Assembly: GCA_030147505.1 (NCBI GenBank)
Contig: JASBVG010000089.1
Span: 32,863 to 96,862 of the forward strand
From: Tardiphaga sp.
Lineage (GTDB): Bacteria > Pseudomonadota > Alphaproteobacteria > Rhizobiales > Xanthobacteraceae
DNA length: 64,000 bases
Reading direction: 5' to 3'
Below the pieces are notes generated by a model. That model was not told the DNA's origin, ran no database searches, and saw only the letters and a list, made by a program, of their open reading frames with translations. How positions within the stretch are numbered: position 1 is the stretch's first letter; every line of letters starts with the position of its first letter. The position numbers were made by a program, and so were the translations under genes. This document shows positions 44,616-55,375 of this stretch, in pieces.

Positions 44616-45533
44616 ATGACCATTCGCTTTGACGGCCGCGTGGCCATCGTCACCGGCGCTGGCAATGGCCTCGGCCGCGCCCATGCGCTGGGCCTCGCCA
44701 AGCTCGGCGCCAAGGTCGTCGTCAATGATTTTGGCGGTGCGCGCGATGGCACCGGCGGATCGCTGACCGCTGCCGAAACCGTGGTGGAGGAAATCCGCGC
44801 CGCCGGCGGCACCGCCATGGCCGACGGCGCGGACGTTTCGAATTTCGAGCAGGTCACCGCGATGGTCGAGAAGGCCACCAAGGACTGGGGCAGCGTCGAT
44901 GCGCTCTGCGCGAATGCCGGCATCCTGCGCGACAAGTCGTTCGGCAAGATGGAAGTCGCCGATTTCATGAAGGTGCTCGACGTGCATCTGGTCGGCACCT
45001 TCTATTGCTGCAAGGCCGTGTGGGACGGCATGCGCGCGCGCAATTACGGGCGTATCGTGCTCACCACCTCGTCCTCGGGCCTCTATGGCAATTTCGGCCA
45101 GGCCAATTACGGCGCCGCCAAGACCGGCATGGTCGGCCTGATGAACGTGCTGGCGGAAGAGGGCCGCAAGACCGACATCCGCGTCAATATCGTCTCGCCC
45201 ACGGCTGCGACGCGCATGACCGAGGAATTGCTCCCGCCCGAAGCGCTGAAGCTGATGAAGCCGGAGGCGATCACGCCGGCCGTCGAATACATGCTGAGCG
45301 AGAACGCGCCGACGAAGACCATCATAGGCGCCGGTGCGGGCTCCTTCGCCGTCATCCGCATCCTCGAAACCGAAGGCAAGAATTTTCCCGAGGACCAGTG
45401 GACCGCGGATACGGTTGCGGCGCATTTCGCCGAGATCAGCGACATGTCGAATGCCCGCGTGCTCGATGGCGCCTTCCATCAGACGCAGAAATATGTTGAG
45501 CAGGCGGCGAAGAGGCTCGGCCTCAAGCTCTGA
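44616..45533 (+). CDS. HSD17B4-type short-chain dehydrogenase
   Basis: The 305-residue SDR has TGAGNGLG (13-20), VVVNDFGGARDGTGG, CANAG at 98-102 and the catalytic Y165 and K169 (ANYGAAKTG). It is a paralogue of the enzyme at 9980-10861 and also resembles the dehydrogenase domain of multifunctional enzyme 2. It probably oxidises the (3R)-hydroxyacyl-CoA made by the adjacent MaoC hydratase. GAGGAGCAAGC precedes the ATG. Confidence 0.9.
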   Translation: MTIRFDGRVAIVTGAGNGLGRAHALGLAKLGAKVVVNDFGGARDGTGGSLTAAETVVEEIRAAGGTAMADGADVSNFEQVTAMVEKATKDWGSVDALCANAGILRDKSFGKMEVADFMKVLDVHLVGTFYCCKAVWDGMRARNYGRIVLTTSSSGLYGNFGQANYGAAKTGMVGLMNVLAEEGRKTDIRVNIVSPTAATRMTEELLPPEALKLMKPEAITPAVEYMLSENAPTKTIIGAGAGSFAVIRILETEGKNFPEDQWTADTVAAHFAEISDMSNARVLDGAFHQTQKYVEQAAKRLGLKL

Positions 45534-45552
45534 TCTCTGATGCACCCTATGG

Positions 45553-46797
45553 ATGACCGTGACGGATGCCTTGAAAATTGACGTCGCGGTCATCGGCGCC
45601 GGCCCCGCCGGCCTGATGGCGGCCGAAGTGCTGGCGAAGGGCAGGGCACGTGTCACGGTCTATGACGCCATGCCGTCGGCCGGCCGCAAGTTTCTGATGG
45701 CCGGCCGCGGCGGGCTCAATCTCACCCATGGCGAGCCGCTGCCGGATTTCATGAAACGCTATGGCGCAGCGGAGGCACAACTCGCGCCGGTGATCGACTG
45801 CTTCACGCCGACCGATCTGCGCGCCTGGAGCGAGGCGCTCGGCCAGCCTACCTTCATCGGCTCCAGCGGCCGCGTGTTTCCCGAAGCCTTCAAGGCATCG
45901 CCACTGCTGCGGGCGTGGCTCCGGCGCCTTGGCGACAGTGGCGTGTCCTTCGCATTCCGCCATCGCTGGATCGGCTGGAATGCCGACGCTGCGTTGAGGT
46001 TCGCGACAGCGGAAGGTGAAAGTCTTGTCGCGGCGAGAGCGACAGTGCTCGCACTCGGCGGCGCAAGCTGGGCCAAGCTCGGCTCCGATGGCGCCTGGGT
46101 CGATCTGCTCGCTGCGAGGGGTATTGCCATCGCACCGCTGCGACCGGCCAATGTCGGTTTCAATGTCGCATGGTCGGATGTTTTCAAGGATCGTTTCGAG
46201 GGCCAGCCGCTCAAAGGCATCGCACTGTCCTTCGGTAAGCACGCGGTTCGCGGCGAGGCGATGATCACGCGCTCCGGCATCGAAGGCGGCGGCATCTATG
46301 CGCTGTCCTCGGTGTTGCGCGAGGCCGTGATCGCCGATGGCAATGCCGTGCTTCACATCGCCTTGCGCCCGGACCTGACGGCCGATGACTTGACATCGAA
46401 GTTCACAGCCCCGCGCGGCAAGCAGTCGTTCTCGAACTTTTTGCGCAAGGCGCTGCATCTGTCGCCGGTCGCCATCGGGCTTCTGCAGGAGACCGCAATC
46501 GCCCAGGGGCGGCAGCTCGCAGCGCTGTCAGGCGATGAGCTTGCAGCGATGATCAACGCTGTTCCGATCATACTCGCAGGCACGGCGCCGATCGCCCGCG
46601 CGATCTCCACGGCTGGCGGCATCACCTTCGACGAGATCGACGACGCCTTCATGTTGAAGCGCCTGCCGGGTGTGTTCGTAGCCGGCGAGATGCTGGACTG
46701 GGAAGCGCCGACCGGCGGCTATTTGCTACAGGCCTCGTTCGCGACAGGCGTGGTGGCGGGGCAAGGCGCGTTGAAGTATCTCCGCTCCTCAGGATGA
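45553..46797 (+). CDS. TIGR03862/HI0933-type flavoprotein
   Basis: The 414-residue protein opens with a dinucleotide-binding fold (VAVIGAGPAGLMAAEVLAKG), then AGRKFLMAGRGGLNLTHGE and ends with GVFVAGEMLDWEAPTGGYLLQ, the hallmark words of the BaiN/HI0933-like NAD(P)/FAD-dependent family. Members reduce or oxidise small molecules, but few are characterised. The last codons and stop (from about 46784) come from the end of a repeat (CGCTCCTCAGGATGAG), so the natural C-terminus may have been changed. Confidence 0.85.
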   Translation: MTVTDALKIDVAVIGAGPAGLMAAEVLAKGRARVTVYDAMPSAGRKFLMAGRGGLNLTHGEPLPDFMKRYGAAEAQLAPVIDCFTPTDLRAWSEALGQPTFIGSSGRVFPEAFKASPLLRAWLRRLGDSGVSFAFRHRWIGWNADAALRFATAEGESLVAARATVLALGGASWAKLGSDGAWVDLLAARGIAIAPLRPANVGFNVAWSDVFKDRFEGQPLKGIALSFGKHAVRGEAMITRSGIEGGGIYALSSVLREAVIADGNAVLHIALRPDLTADDLTSKFTAPRGKQSFSNFLRKALHLSPVAIGLLQETAIAQGRQLAALSGDELAAMINAVPIILAGTAPIARAISTAGGITFDEIDDAFMLKRLPGVFVAGEMLDWEAPTGGYLLQASFATGVVAGQGALKYLRSSG

Positions 46798-46799
46798 GG
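46784..46799. repeat. Right-end fragment of the family E repeat
   Basis: CGCTCCTCAGGATGAG matches the right arm of the repeat at 12799-12911, but the left arm and middle are absent. It covers the last codons and the TGA stop of the flavoprotein gene. Confidence 0.6.
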
Positions 46800-46807
46800 G
46801 ACCGAGT

Positions 46808-47886
46808 TTAACGCAGCTTCCCGCGCGCCGCGATCGGCAGCGTGCCCACGATCTCGTCGCCGCGGACCATCACCACTTCGTCGAACATGTTCACCACGAC
46901 ACAGACATGGTTTGGCACGATGCGCACGACATCGCCGACATTCGGCCGCGTATTGCTGCGCGCGAGGTCGAGGAAGCCATGCTCCTCGGCAAACTTTGCG
47001 ATCTTCGCTTCGGGGTGTTCGAGGATCAGGCCATAGCCATCGAGGCCGCCGGTGTCCGGCGTCAGCGTCTTCGAGCCGGCATCGAGAATGCCGCGCTCAG
47101 GGCCGGCGCGACTGACCACGGTGGAATAGACGTTGAGCGCGCAGTCGTCCCAGGTGGCTGAACCGGCAGCGACCTGCATGCGGTCGTTATAGATATAGGT
47201 GCCGAACCGATGTTCGGTGGCGCCCTTCAGTGAGCCGACATTCTTCAGGTTCGGCGTGCCGCCGGTGGAGACGATCCGCGGCTCAAGACCTTCGGCGCGC
47301 ACGCCGGCCAGCGCTTCATCATAGAAGCGCTGCGCATCCGCCCACCCGTCTTCTGTCGGATACAGCATGAATCCTGCGAAGCTGAGCCCCTTTGCCGCCT
47401 TGACCTCGCGTGCCAGATCGATGGCTTCCGCGGGTGTTTCCACACCTGCGCGCTTGCGGCCGGTATCGCATTCGATCACGACATTCACATCGCGTCCGGA
47501 GAGCGCAGCCGCCTTCGGCAGGTTGGCGATGACGACGGAATTGTCGGCGGCGACAGTGATATTCGCCTTGCCCTGCAGCGCGCCGAGACGCGCCATCTTC
47601 TCGTCGCCGAGCAGGTTGTAGCTGATCAGGATGTCGTCGATCCCGGCATCGGCCATGATTTCGGCCTCGCCGAGCTTCTGGCAGGTGATGCCTTTGGCGC
47701 CGGCGTCGATCTGCAGTTTCGCGAGCACCGGGCTCTTGTGCGTCTTGATATGCGGGCGATTGGCGATGCCTGCGTCGTCGCAGACCTTCTGGATGCGCGC
47801 GATATTGCGCTCGACGCGGTCCATGTCGATGACGAGGGCAGGGGTGCCGTAGTCGTGGGCGATCTTCCGGGAAAGTGTCGTCATGG

Positions 47887-47890
<4 letters not shown>
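46808..47890 (-). CDS. D-threonine aldolase/D-serine deaminase-like PLP enzyme
   Basis: The 360-residue fold-type III PLP protein begins YGTPALVIDMDRVERNI, then RPHIKTHKSP with the PLP-lysine in HIKTHK (about K49), and ends with a metal-site region near PNHVCVVVNMFDEV. This is the DSD1/low-specificity D-threonine aldolase family, which acts on D-amino acids. The exact reaction (aldolase or deaminase) is not readable. It overlaps the Uup gene by four bases as the downstream gene of a minus-strand operon. Confidence 0.85.
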
Positions 47891-49701
<1,811 letters not shown>

Positions 49702-49710
49702 GAAGTCAGT

Positions 49711-50190
49711 TCAACTCTGTTTCGGAGCGCTCGCGGCCTGATCGCGCTGGATGCGGCGGATCGTCTGGTCGAGCGCGGAGAGAAAGGCCGAGCGGTCGCG
49801 CGGCGCGAATGATCTGGGGCCGCCGGTGATCTCGCCGGTGGAGCGCAGGTCGGTCATGAGATTGCGCATCGCCAGCGTCATGCCGATGGATTGTTCGGTG
49901 AAAGGTTTTCCGTTCGGCGCGATCACTGCCGCGCCCGCCTTCACGCAGCGGCTGGCGAGCGGGATGTCGGCGGTGATGACGACATCGCCTTGGGTCGCGC
50001 GTTCCGCGATCCAGTCATCGGCGGCATCCATGCCGGAGCCCGCTGCGACGCACTCGATCATAGGGTCCTGCGGCACGCGCAGCCAGGTTCCCGCCACCAC
50101 GCTGACCGGCAGGTTGAAGCGTGCGGCGACCCGGTAGATCTCGTCTTTCACCGGACAGGCGTCGGCGTCGATATAGATGCGGGTATTCAA
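49711..50190 (-). CDS. YaiI/YqxD family protein (UPF0178)
   Basis: The 159-residue protein has the family opening [17 protein letters not shown], then [11 protein letters not shown] and [22 protein letters not shown]. This is a conserved PIN-like fold with acidic residues suited to metal binding; function unknown. First gene of the YaiI-Uup-PLP enzyme operon. Confidence 0.93.
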   Translation of the reverse strand: MNTRIYIDADACPVKDEIYRVAARFNLPVSVVAGTWLRVPQDPMIECVAAGSGMDAADDWIAERATQGDVVITADIPLASRCVKAGAAVIAPNGKPFTEQSIGMTLAMRNLMTDLRSTGEITGGPRSFAPRDRSAFLSALDQTIRRIQRDQAASAPKQS

Positions 50191-50364
50191 TTGTCGCCTG
50201 TGCTCCGGATGTCACAACGCCAGCGAGAACGTCAGTCGTTTTCGCCCGGGCCGCGTGGCGCGGACGGGACGTGGTTCCCGTCGCCTCATCTTGCCTCGCG
50301 CGGGGTGAGGGGTATCATCTCCTGAATGCGAATACCAATTTTCGCAGAACGTTCGGGAGGAATC

Positions 50365-51165
50365 ATGACACAGGGGATCGCGCCATATCGGGTTGAGGCC
50401 TTCAACACGGCCAAACAGTCCGAAAACAAAATGCACGACGACACCGTGGCGCGGAAATTCGGCTTTACCGGCGGGCTGGTGCCCGGCGTGGACGTGCTGG
50501 CTTATATGGTGCACCCCGCGGTTGAGCATTGGGGGCGGGATTTTCTGGAGCGCGGACTGATCGAAGCCCGCTTCATCAAGCCGGTCTATGACGGCGAAAC
50601 CGTCGATGTGACGGCTGAAGCGAACGGCGAGGCACTGATGCTGGCAGTCGAGGGCGGGGGGGAGATACGCGCCTCCGGATCGGCATCGCTGGCGTCCTTT
50701 CCCGTGGTTCCGGCGCTGGATGATTTCCCGGATACGCCGGCGGTGGAGAAGCGGTTACCGGTCAATCCCGACTCCTACGCGCAAGGCAAATGGCTGGGCT
50801 CCGCGCCCCGAGTGTGGCCGGAGGACGGGCTCGCCGAATATCTGGACGAAGTCCGCGAGACCGACGATCGCTATCTGCGCGAGGGCCTCGTGCATCCCGG
50901 CGTGCTGCAGCGGATCATGAACAAGGTTCTGGTGGATAATGCGATCCTCGGGCCATGGATCCACGTCGGCAGCCGCATGCAGCTGCTGGCGGCGGCGAGC
51001 ATCGACGACGAACTGGTGGCGCGTGCGAAGGTGACCGGCAATTACGAGAAGAAGGGGCATCGCTTCGTCGAGCTTGATGCGCTGGTCGTGGCCAATGGCG
51101 TGACGCCGGTGGCGCATTGCCAGCACATCGCGATCTATCAGCCAAGGGAAGTCGTCGCGGCGTGA
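50365..51165 (+). CDS. Hot-dog-fold (MaoC-like) protein
   Basis: The 266-residue protein contains ARKFGFTGGLVPGVDVLAYM, which resembles the part of hydratase-type hot-dog proteins after the catalytic D/H segment, and a second half with GSRMQLLAAASIDDELVARAKV and GHRFVELDALVVANG. I see no clear D-x-N-P-x-H motif, so catalytic hydration is doubtful; it may be a thioesterase-like or binding relative. GGGAGG precedes the ATG at 50365. It stands alone between the YaiI operon and a repeat. Confidence 0.6.
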   Translation: MTQGIAPYRVEAFNTAKQSENKMHDDTVARKFGFTGGLVPGVDVLAYMVHPAVEHWGRDFLERGLIEARFIKPVYDGETVDVTAEANGEALMLAVEGGGEIRASGSASLASFPVVPALDDFPDTPAVEKRLPVNPDSYAQGKWLGSAPRVWPEDGLAEYLDEVRETDDRYLREGLVHPGVLQRIMNKVLVDNAILGPWIHVGSRMQLLAAASIDDELVARAKVTGNYEKKGHRFVELDALVVANGVTPVAHCQHIAIYQPREVVAA

Positions 51166-51171
51166 TTCTTT

Positions 51172-51364
51172 CCCTCCCTCAAGCCGCGTAGCTGCGCAGC
51201 GGGGTCTGGCGGACGAATTCGTCCGCCGTGGTGGATCGAAGCGAGCATTCAGCGAGCTTCGAGACGGGTGGGGTCTTTCCCCACGCGACGTCGGAGCGTG
51301 GGGAGAGACCACACCCGGCGCTACGCGCCACCCTCCCCATTCGCTTCGCTCCGGGGAGGGAGGC
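51172..51364. repeat. Complex intergenic repeat between convergent genes
   Basis: Words such as GGCGGACGAATTCGTCCGCC (a perfect palindrome), GAAGCGAGCATTCAGCGAGCTTC, GGGGTCTTTCCCC and CTCCCCATTCGCTTCGCTCC, with CCTCCCT at the left and GGGAGGG at the right, make this stretch self-complementary over most of its length. It holds no gene and lies between the hot-dog gene and the convergent glutathione peroxidase gene. Confidence 0.65.
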
Positions 51365-51380
51365 AATCAGCCGCAATCCC

Positions 51381-51950
51381 TCACACCACCGTCAGCGACC
51401 GCGCCACGGCGGTCTTCACCCGCGTATCCATCGGCTCCATCTCCGAGCCGAAGGCGTCCACGAGATAGCCGTCGCGGCCGACAAGGTACTTGTGAAAATT
51501 CCAGCGTGGCAGGTCGCGCGGGCGCGCCTCTGCCGCCCATCTGTAAAAAGGATGCGCGTTCGGACCCTTCACCACGGTTTTCGCGGCAATCGGAAAACCG
51601 ATGCCGAACCGGCCATGGGCGATGTCATCGATCTCGTGCGGGCCGCCGGGCTCCTGATTGCCGAAATCGTTGGAGGGCACGCCAATGACCATCAGTCCGC
51701 GGTTCTTGAATTCGGTCCACAGCTCCTGCAGGCCTGCATATTGCGGGGTGTAGCCGCATTGCGAAGCGGTGTTCACCACCAGGATCGGTTTGCCTGCATA
51801 GTCGGCCAGCTTGATCTCGCCGCCCTTCAGGCCGGGGAAGGAGAAGCCATAGGCGGTCATCCGGCTGGTCTGGGCGTAGGCACGCGACAGAACAGCGGCG
51901 GCAGCCGCACCGCCAAACAGCGTCGTCAGCAGGTGTCTGCGATTGATCAT
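51381..51950 (-). CDS. Glutathione peroxidase-family protein, exported
   Basis: The 189-residue protein has an N-terminal export signal (INRRHLLTTLFGGAAAAAVLSRAYA) with twin arginines, which may direct it to the Tat route. It carries the Gpx core NTASQCGYTPQYAGLQ (the active site is Cys) and WNFHKYLVGRDG. Such Cys-type enzymes usually work with thioredoxin. The chosen ATG at 51950 has GAGG upstream; the open frame reaches 52394 over the neighbouring gene. Confidence 0.88.
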   Translation of the reverse strand: MINRRHLLTTLFGGAAAAAVLSRAYAQTSRMTAYGFSFPGLKGGEIKLADYAGKPILVVNTASQCGYTPQYAGLQELWTEFKNRGLMVIGVPSNDFGNQEPGGPHEIDDIAHGRFGIGFPIAAKTVVKGPNAHPFYRWAAEARPRDLPRWNFHKYLVGRDGYLVDAFGSEMEPMDTRVKTAVARSLTVV

Positions 51951-52014
51951 GGCGCGCCTCATGCGTCGAATGCGGGAAAGGTGGTCCTGCCCGCAGCCCA
52001 CGTCAACCGGCGCA

Positions 52015-53646
52015 TCAGCGCATCGGCACCACGAATTCTGTTCCCTGGCCGGTTTCGCCGCCGGCCTTGATGCTCTGGTCTGAGACGATGATCGAGCCAC
52101 CGGAGGCGATCGCCTCGGCGATCTGCGCCATGGCGTCTTCGGGGATGCTGATGCGATCGAGCGCTTCGGCAGCGCTGTCCGGCAGCGGCTGCACGTCGGC
52201 GGCGACCGCCTGCTTGCGGCCCGTTCCGGTGGTCGCACGATGGGGCACCGCCGGCAGCGACACCGCCGTCCAGCGAATGCTCTTCGCCTCGTCCTTGTCG
52301 ACGCGCGCGGTGAAAATATGCGTGCCGAGCGGGCGATCGCTCGGCTTGATGGTAATCGGGGTTTCGAACAGCGGCGAGAAATTCTGCCGCACATAGAGCT
52401 TGCCGTCCTTGCCGCTGATCAGCACGGCGATCTGGCCGGTGCGCTTCGGCGACGTATCCGGTGGCGGTGGGATATCGACGGCGTCGAGCTTGGCCGTCCC
52501 GGGCCTTGCTTCGGGCTTCGCGTCAGCCTTCGGTGCATCATCCTTCTTGGCCTCGGGCGCAGCCGAGACCAGTGGCGACTTCGGTGGCAGATCCCCGGCG
52601 CGTGCTTCCGGCGCCTTGTTCTCGTCGAGCGCCGGTGCTTCGGCGATCCTGGCCGCTGCGGCATCGACGTCCTGACGCGTCACACGCGCGGTATCGCCGG
52701 CCTGCTTTTCGGCGGGCTTGTTCTCAGCCACCTTGTTCTCGGCAGGCTTGGCGATCTCGGCACTGGCCGCAGACATCTGTGCCATCGCCGAGTTCACATC
52801 GGACAGAACGGGCTTGGCCGGCGCGCCGATCGCATTGGTGGCATCGGCCGTGACCGTCTTGCTGCGCTCGCCGGAGGGCGCCGGCTTGAGGCCGAGGTCG
52901 TCTGGCTTCACCTCGGTGGATCTGCCATCGACAGGTTTCGCCGCGGGCTGTTCAGGCTTCGCTGCAGGCACCGCCACGGCGACCGGCACGGGCTTCTGTG
53001 CGACCAGTTGCGGATGCGAAAACTCGGCCGGCGAAATCTCGCCCGGCGTGATGATCACGCGCGCCCCCATCCGCGTCCAGCTCCACAGCTTGGTCGCAAA
53101 GGCCATCGGCATGCGGATGCAGCCATGGGAAGCCGGGTAGCCGGGGAGGGCGCCGGCATGCAGCGCGATGCCAGACCAGGTGATCCGCTGCATATAGGGC
53201 ATCGGCGCGCCGCTATAGATGTTCGACTTGTGCCACTTGTTCTTCTGGATGATGCTGAATACGCCTGTCGGCGTCTCATGGCCTTTCATGCCTGTCGAGA
53301 CACGCGCCTCCGCGAACAGGCCGTTGGCATCGAACACGCGCAGGGTCTGCTTGTCGATCGAGATGGCGATCACCAGCGGGCCGACCGGCTTGGCGTGCTC
53401 CCTGGCCTGCTTTTCCAAGGCAGCACCCTGCTGCTTCAGGCGGTTGTCGCGATGGACCTGCGGCGGTGGTGGGGGCGGCGGTGGCGGCTCCATCATGCTG
53501 CGCGGCCGCATGGGGTCTTCGTCGAACCAGAACACCGCATGCGCCGGCGCTGCCATGCCGAGGGTGAAGCTCGCCAGCAATGCGGCCTGCAACAGGTGAC
53601 GCGGGGACGATGCGTGACGCGATACGGAAGTGCCGCTCAGAAGCAT
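52015..53646 (-). CDS. L,D-transpeptidase (YkuD) with long variable region
   Basis: The 543-residue exported enzyme has a signal peptide (LLQAALLASFTLGMAAPAHA), a run of nine prolines, and a YkuD domain (residues about 90-200) with H163 and the catalytic motif SHGCIRM (C176). It makes 3-3 peptidoglycan cross-links or anchors proteins. A long Ala/Pro/Lys-rich disordered region follows (about 215-400). The C-terminal 138 residues (406-543) begin IAVLISGKDGKLYVRQNF and end in GTEFVVPMR, resembling the N-terminal half of a YkuD domain without a catalytic Cys. The start at 53646 is chosen for the signal peptide; the frame is open to 53856. Confidence 0.88.
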   Translation of the reverse strand: MLLSGTSVSRHASSPRHLLQAALLASFTLGMAAPAHAVFWFDEDPMRPRSMMEPPPPPPPPPQVHRDNRLKQQGAALEKQAREHAKPVGPLVIAISIDKQTLRVFDANGLFAEARVSTGMKGHETPTGVFSIIQKNKWHKSNIYSGAPMPYMQRITWSGIALHAGALPGYPASHGCIRMPMAFATKLWSWTRMGARVIITPGEISPAEFSHPQLVAQKPVPVAVAVPAAKPEQPAAKPVDGRSTEVKPDDLGLKPAPSGERSKTVTADATNAIGAPAKPVLSDVNSAMAQMSAASAEIAKPAENKVAENKPAEKQAGDTARVTRQDVDAAAARIAEAPALDENKAPEARAGDLPPKSPLVSAAPEAKKDDAPKADAKPEARPGTAKLDAVDIPPPPDTSPKRTGQIAVLISGKDGKLYVRQNFSPLFETPITIKPSDRPLGTHIFTARVDKDEAKSIRWTAVSLPAVPHRATTGTGRKQAVAADVQPLPDSAAEALDRISIPEDAMAQIAEAIASGGSIIVSDQSIKAGGETGQGTEFVVPMR

Positions 53647-53722
53647 GCGCTTGCGGGCGGGGCTCCCCGAAAACTGAAAAATCGTCACGCTGTAAAATCC
53701 TCGAGTCCGTTTCAAAGGGTTA

Positions 53723-53771
53723 GAACATGATCCCGGAAAGTGGATACCGGTTTTCGGATGAGACCGTGTTC
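53723..53771. repeat. Palindromic repeat, family B copy 2
   Basis: GAACATGATC at the left end and GACCGTGTTC at the right end are inverted with mismatches, with the spacer CCGGAAAGTGGATACCGG. It is a close relative of 3874-3922. It lies between the L,D-transpeptidase start and creA. Confidence 0.75.
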
Positions 53772-53940
53772 CGAATTTGGTGTCGCGGACGCAAAAGGCG
53801 TTCAACGGCGGCGAATCGCGCCGCTGTACGCTGAGCCCGAACGTAACAAAAAACACTCACATTGGATTAACGCGGCCCCGCTCGATCTACCACCGCGCGG
53901 CGCAATCGCTACATATGCGGTGTGACACACGGAGAGTTGA

Positions 53941-54489
53941 ATGTTCTTGATCGGTTGGAGTTTTCGCTTCGGTTCGATGCGCCTCGCCGCGCTCGCCCTG
54001 ATCGCCGTGGCGGTGGGTGCCGGCAGTATTGCCCAGGCGGCCGACGAGCCCGATTTGATCTTCCGTCGCTCCACCGTGTTCAAATGGCTGAGCCCGAACG
54101 ACAAGCTGGCCACTTATGGTGTCGATGACCCCGAGGTCGAGGGAGTCGCGTGCCACTTCACGGTACCGGAACGGGGCGGCTTCAAGGGCTGGCTCGGCCT
54201 CGCGGAGGAGGTATCGGACATCTCGCTGGCCTGCCGGCAGATCGGCCCGATCAAGTTCAAGAACAAGAGCGATCAGGGCGAGGACATGTTCCGCCAGCGC
54301 CGCTCGCTGTTCTTCAAGAAAATGCAGATCGTGCGCGGCTGCGACGCCAAGCGAAACGTGCTGGTCTATATGGTCTATTCCGACAAGATCATCGAGGGCT
54401 CACCGAAGAACTCGACCTCGTCGGTACCGATCATGCCATGGGGGCAGGCGGACGCGGCCGTTCAGAAATGTGGCGACTTCATCAAGTAG
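53941..54489 (+). CDS. creA: CreA-family periplasmic protein
   Basis: The 182-residue protein has a signal region (MRLAALALIAVAVGAGSIAQA), then FRRSTVFKWLSPNDKLATYGVDDPEVEGVACHFTV and RGGFKGWLGLAEEVSDISLACRQIGPI, the CreA family pattern with conserved cysteines. Its function is not known; in E. coli creA lies beside creBCD, but no such genes are here. GGAGAG precedes the ATG at 53941. Confidence 0.88.
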   Translation: MFLIGWSFRFGSMRLAALALIAVAVGAGSIAQAADEPDLIFRRSTVFKWLSPNDKLATYGVDDPEVEGVACHFTVPERGGFKGWLGLAEEVSDISLACRQIGPIKFKNKSDQGEDMFRQRRSLFFKKMQIVRGCDAKRNVLVYMVYSDKIIEGSPKNSTSSVPIMPWGQADAAVQKCGDFIK

Positions 54490-54730
54490 GAGTTAGCGCC
54501 GCCTGTTCGCGGCGCAGACGATCCCAAGATGTGGATGCGGGGACGGGGCCGCGATAGCCCACGAGACGCACCAATTGCTGCTGCGAGCATTCATTGTCGC
54601 GCAGGCACGGCTGCCGCTGCGTCGCGCCCTCGTCAGTCGCATCCGGCGCAATCGCCGGATCGAGATCGGCGGCATCGACAATTTGCCTGTCGCGAAAATG
54701 AAAATTGTTGTTTCCGGTTCCGTATGCCAC
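54482..54730 (-). CDS. Hypothetical protein (82 codons)
   Basis: A GTG at 54730 is preceded by AAGGAAG at good spacing and opens a frame with codon choice like real genes, ending with QQQLVRLVGYRGPVPASTSWDRLRREQ. Two cysteines (QPCLRDNECS) are spaced closely. It overlaps the creA stop codon by eight bases, convergently. I know no family. It could be a chance frame, but its codon use and ribosome site favour a gene. Confidence 0.4.
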   Translation of the reverse strand: MAYGTGNNNFHFRDRQIVDAADLDPAIAPDATDEGATQRQPCLRDNECSQQQLVRLVGYRGPVPASTSWDRLRREQAALTPT

Positions 54731-54851
54731 GGCGGCTTCCTTCTGTCCCCGGCAAACACAAACGCACAACGGCCTTAAATAGTTGCATTTCGGACGCCCG
54801 TGCGTCGCCTGATGCGGATCACGGTTAAACCCGGGTGACCAACATCGGCAC

Positions 54852-54900
54852 GACTGTTCCGGGACAGTCACTGTTTCGTCGCGACGGTTCCGACGAAACA
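54852..54900. other. Two adjacent hairpins in a gene-free stretch
   Basis: GACTGTTCCGGGACAGTC (54852-54869) is almost fully self-complementary, and TGTTTCGTCG/CGACGAAACA (54872-54900) is a perfect 10-bp stem around nine bases. They lie in the 54731-55014 gap, where I see no gene. The second hairpin has no T-run, so they may be part of an RNA leader or a repeat. Confidence 0.4.
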
Positions 54901-55014
54901 CGCGGAACCGCAAACGAAACCATTTTACGTTTGGCGTGCAGAGCGGCCGAAACGTCGGCCAGGTATCAACTCCCGAACGACGCGGCGGATGGTTCCGTCT
55001 CCGGGAGATGTCAG

Positions 55015-55176
55015 ATGCGCTTTGCCAGCCTGATCCTCGCTCTTGCCTTCGTCTGCGGTGGCCCGTCGCTGGCGGGATCGCCCGATGGCAGGCTGCCGTA
55101 TATCGGCAGTTTCGCGTTCAACGACGGGCAGGTTCCAGCGGCGGCGCCCACGCTGACCCTGGCGCTGGTGCGCTGA
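55015..55176 (+). CDS. Small secreted protein
   Basis: A 53-residue frame starting MRFASLILALAFVCGGPSLAG, a typical signal peptide, with GGGAG before the ATG. The mature part is about 33 residues (SPDGRLPYIGSFAFNDGQVPAAAPTLTLALVR). No family is known to me. The strong signal peptide and ribosome site make a real gene plausible. Confidence 0.45.
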   Translation: MRFASLILALAFVCGGPSLAGSPDGRLPYIGSFAFNDGQVPAAAPTLTLALVR

Positions 55177-55375
55177 TCCACGGCATTTCAGGCCGACCTT
55201 GCAATGCATGTATGACCGGGCGCCGGACCGATGATCCGGTCGCCTGTAAAGGGTGTATTTGCCTTCTACACTTTCGCGGCGAACTGAAGCATTGCAGCGG
55301 GCCGATCTCGCACGCTATCGTCTCCGTTGGAATGCAACACCGGGGCCTCTGGGGTGCATGCTTCAGGGGACTTCG

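Noticed and set aside
50212..50529. 105-codon minus-strand frame before the hot-dog gene
   Set aside because: It is antisense to the start of the hot-dog gene and has no domain or ribosome site.
52240..53730. 496-codon frame opposite the L,D-transpeptidase gene
   Set aside because: The other strand has a signal peptide and the YkuD catalytic motif; this frame is arginine/glycine-rich without a domain.
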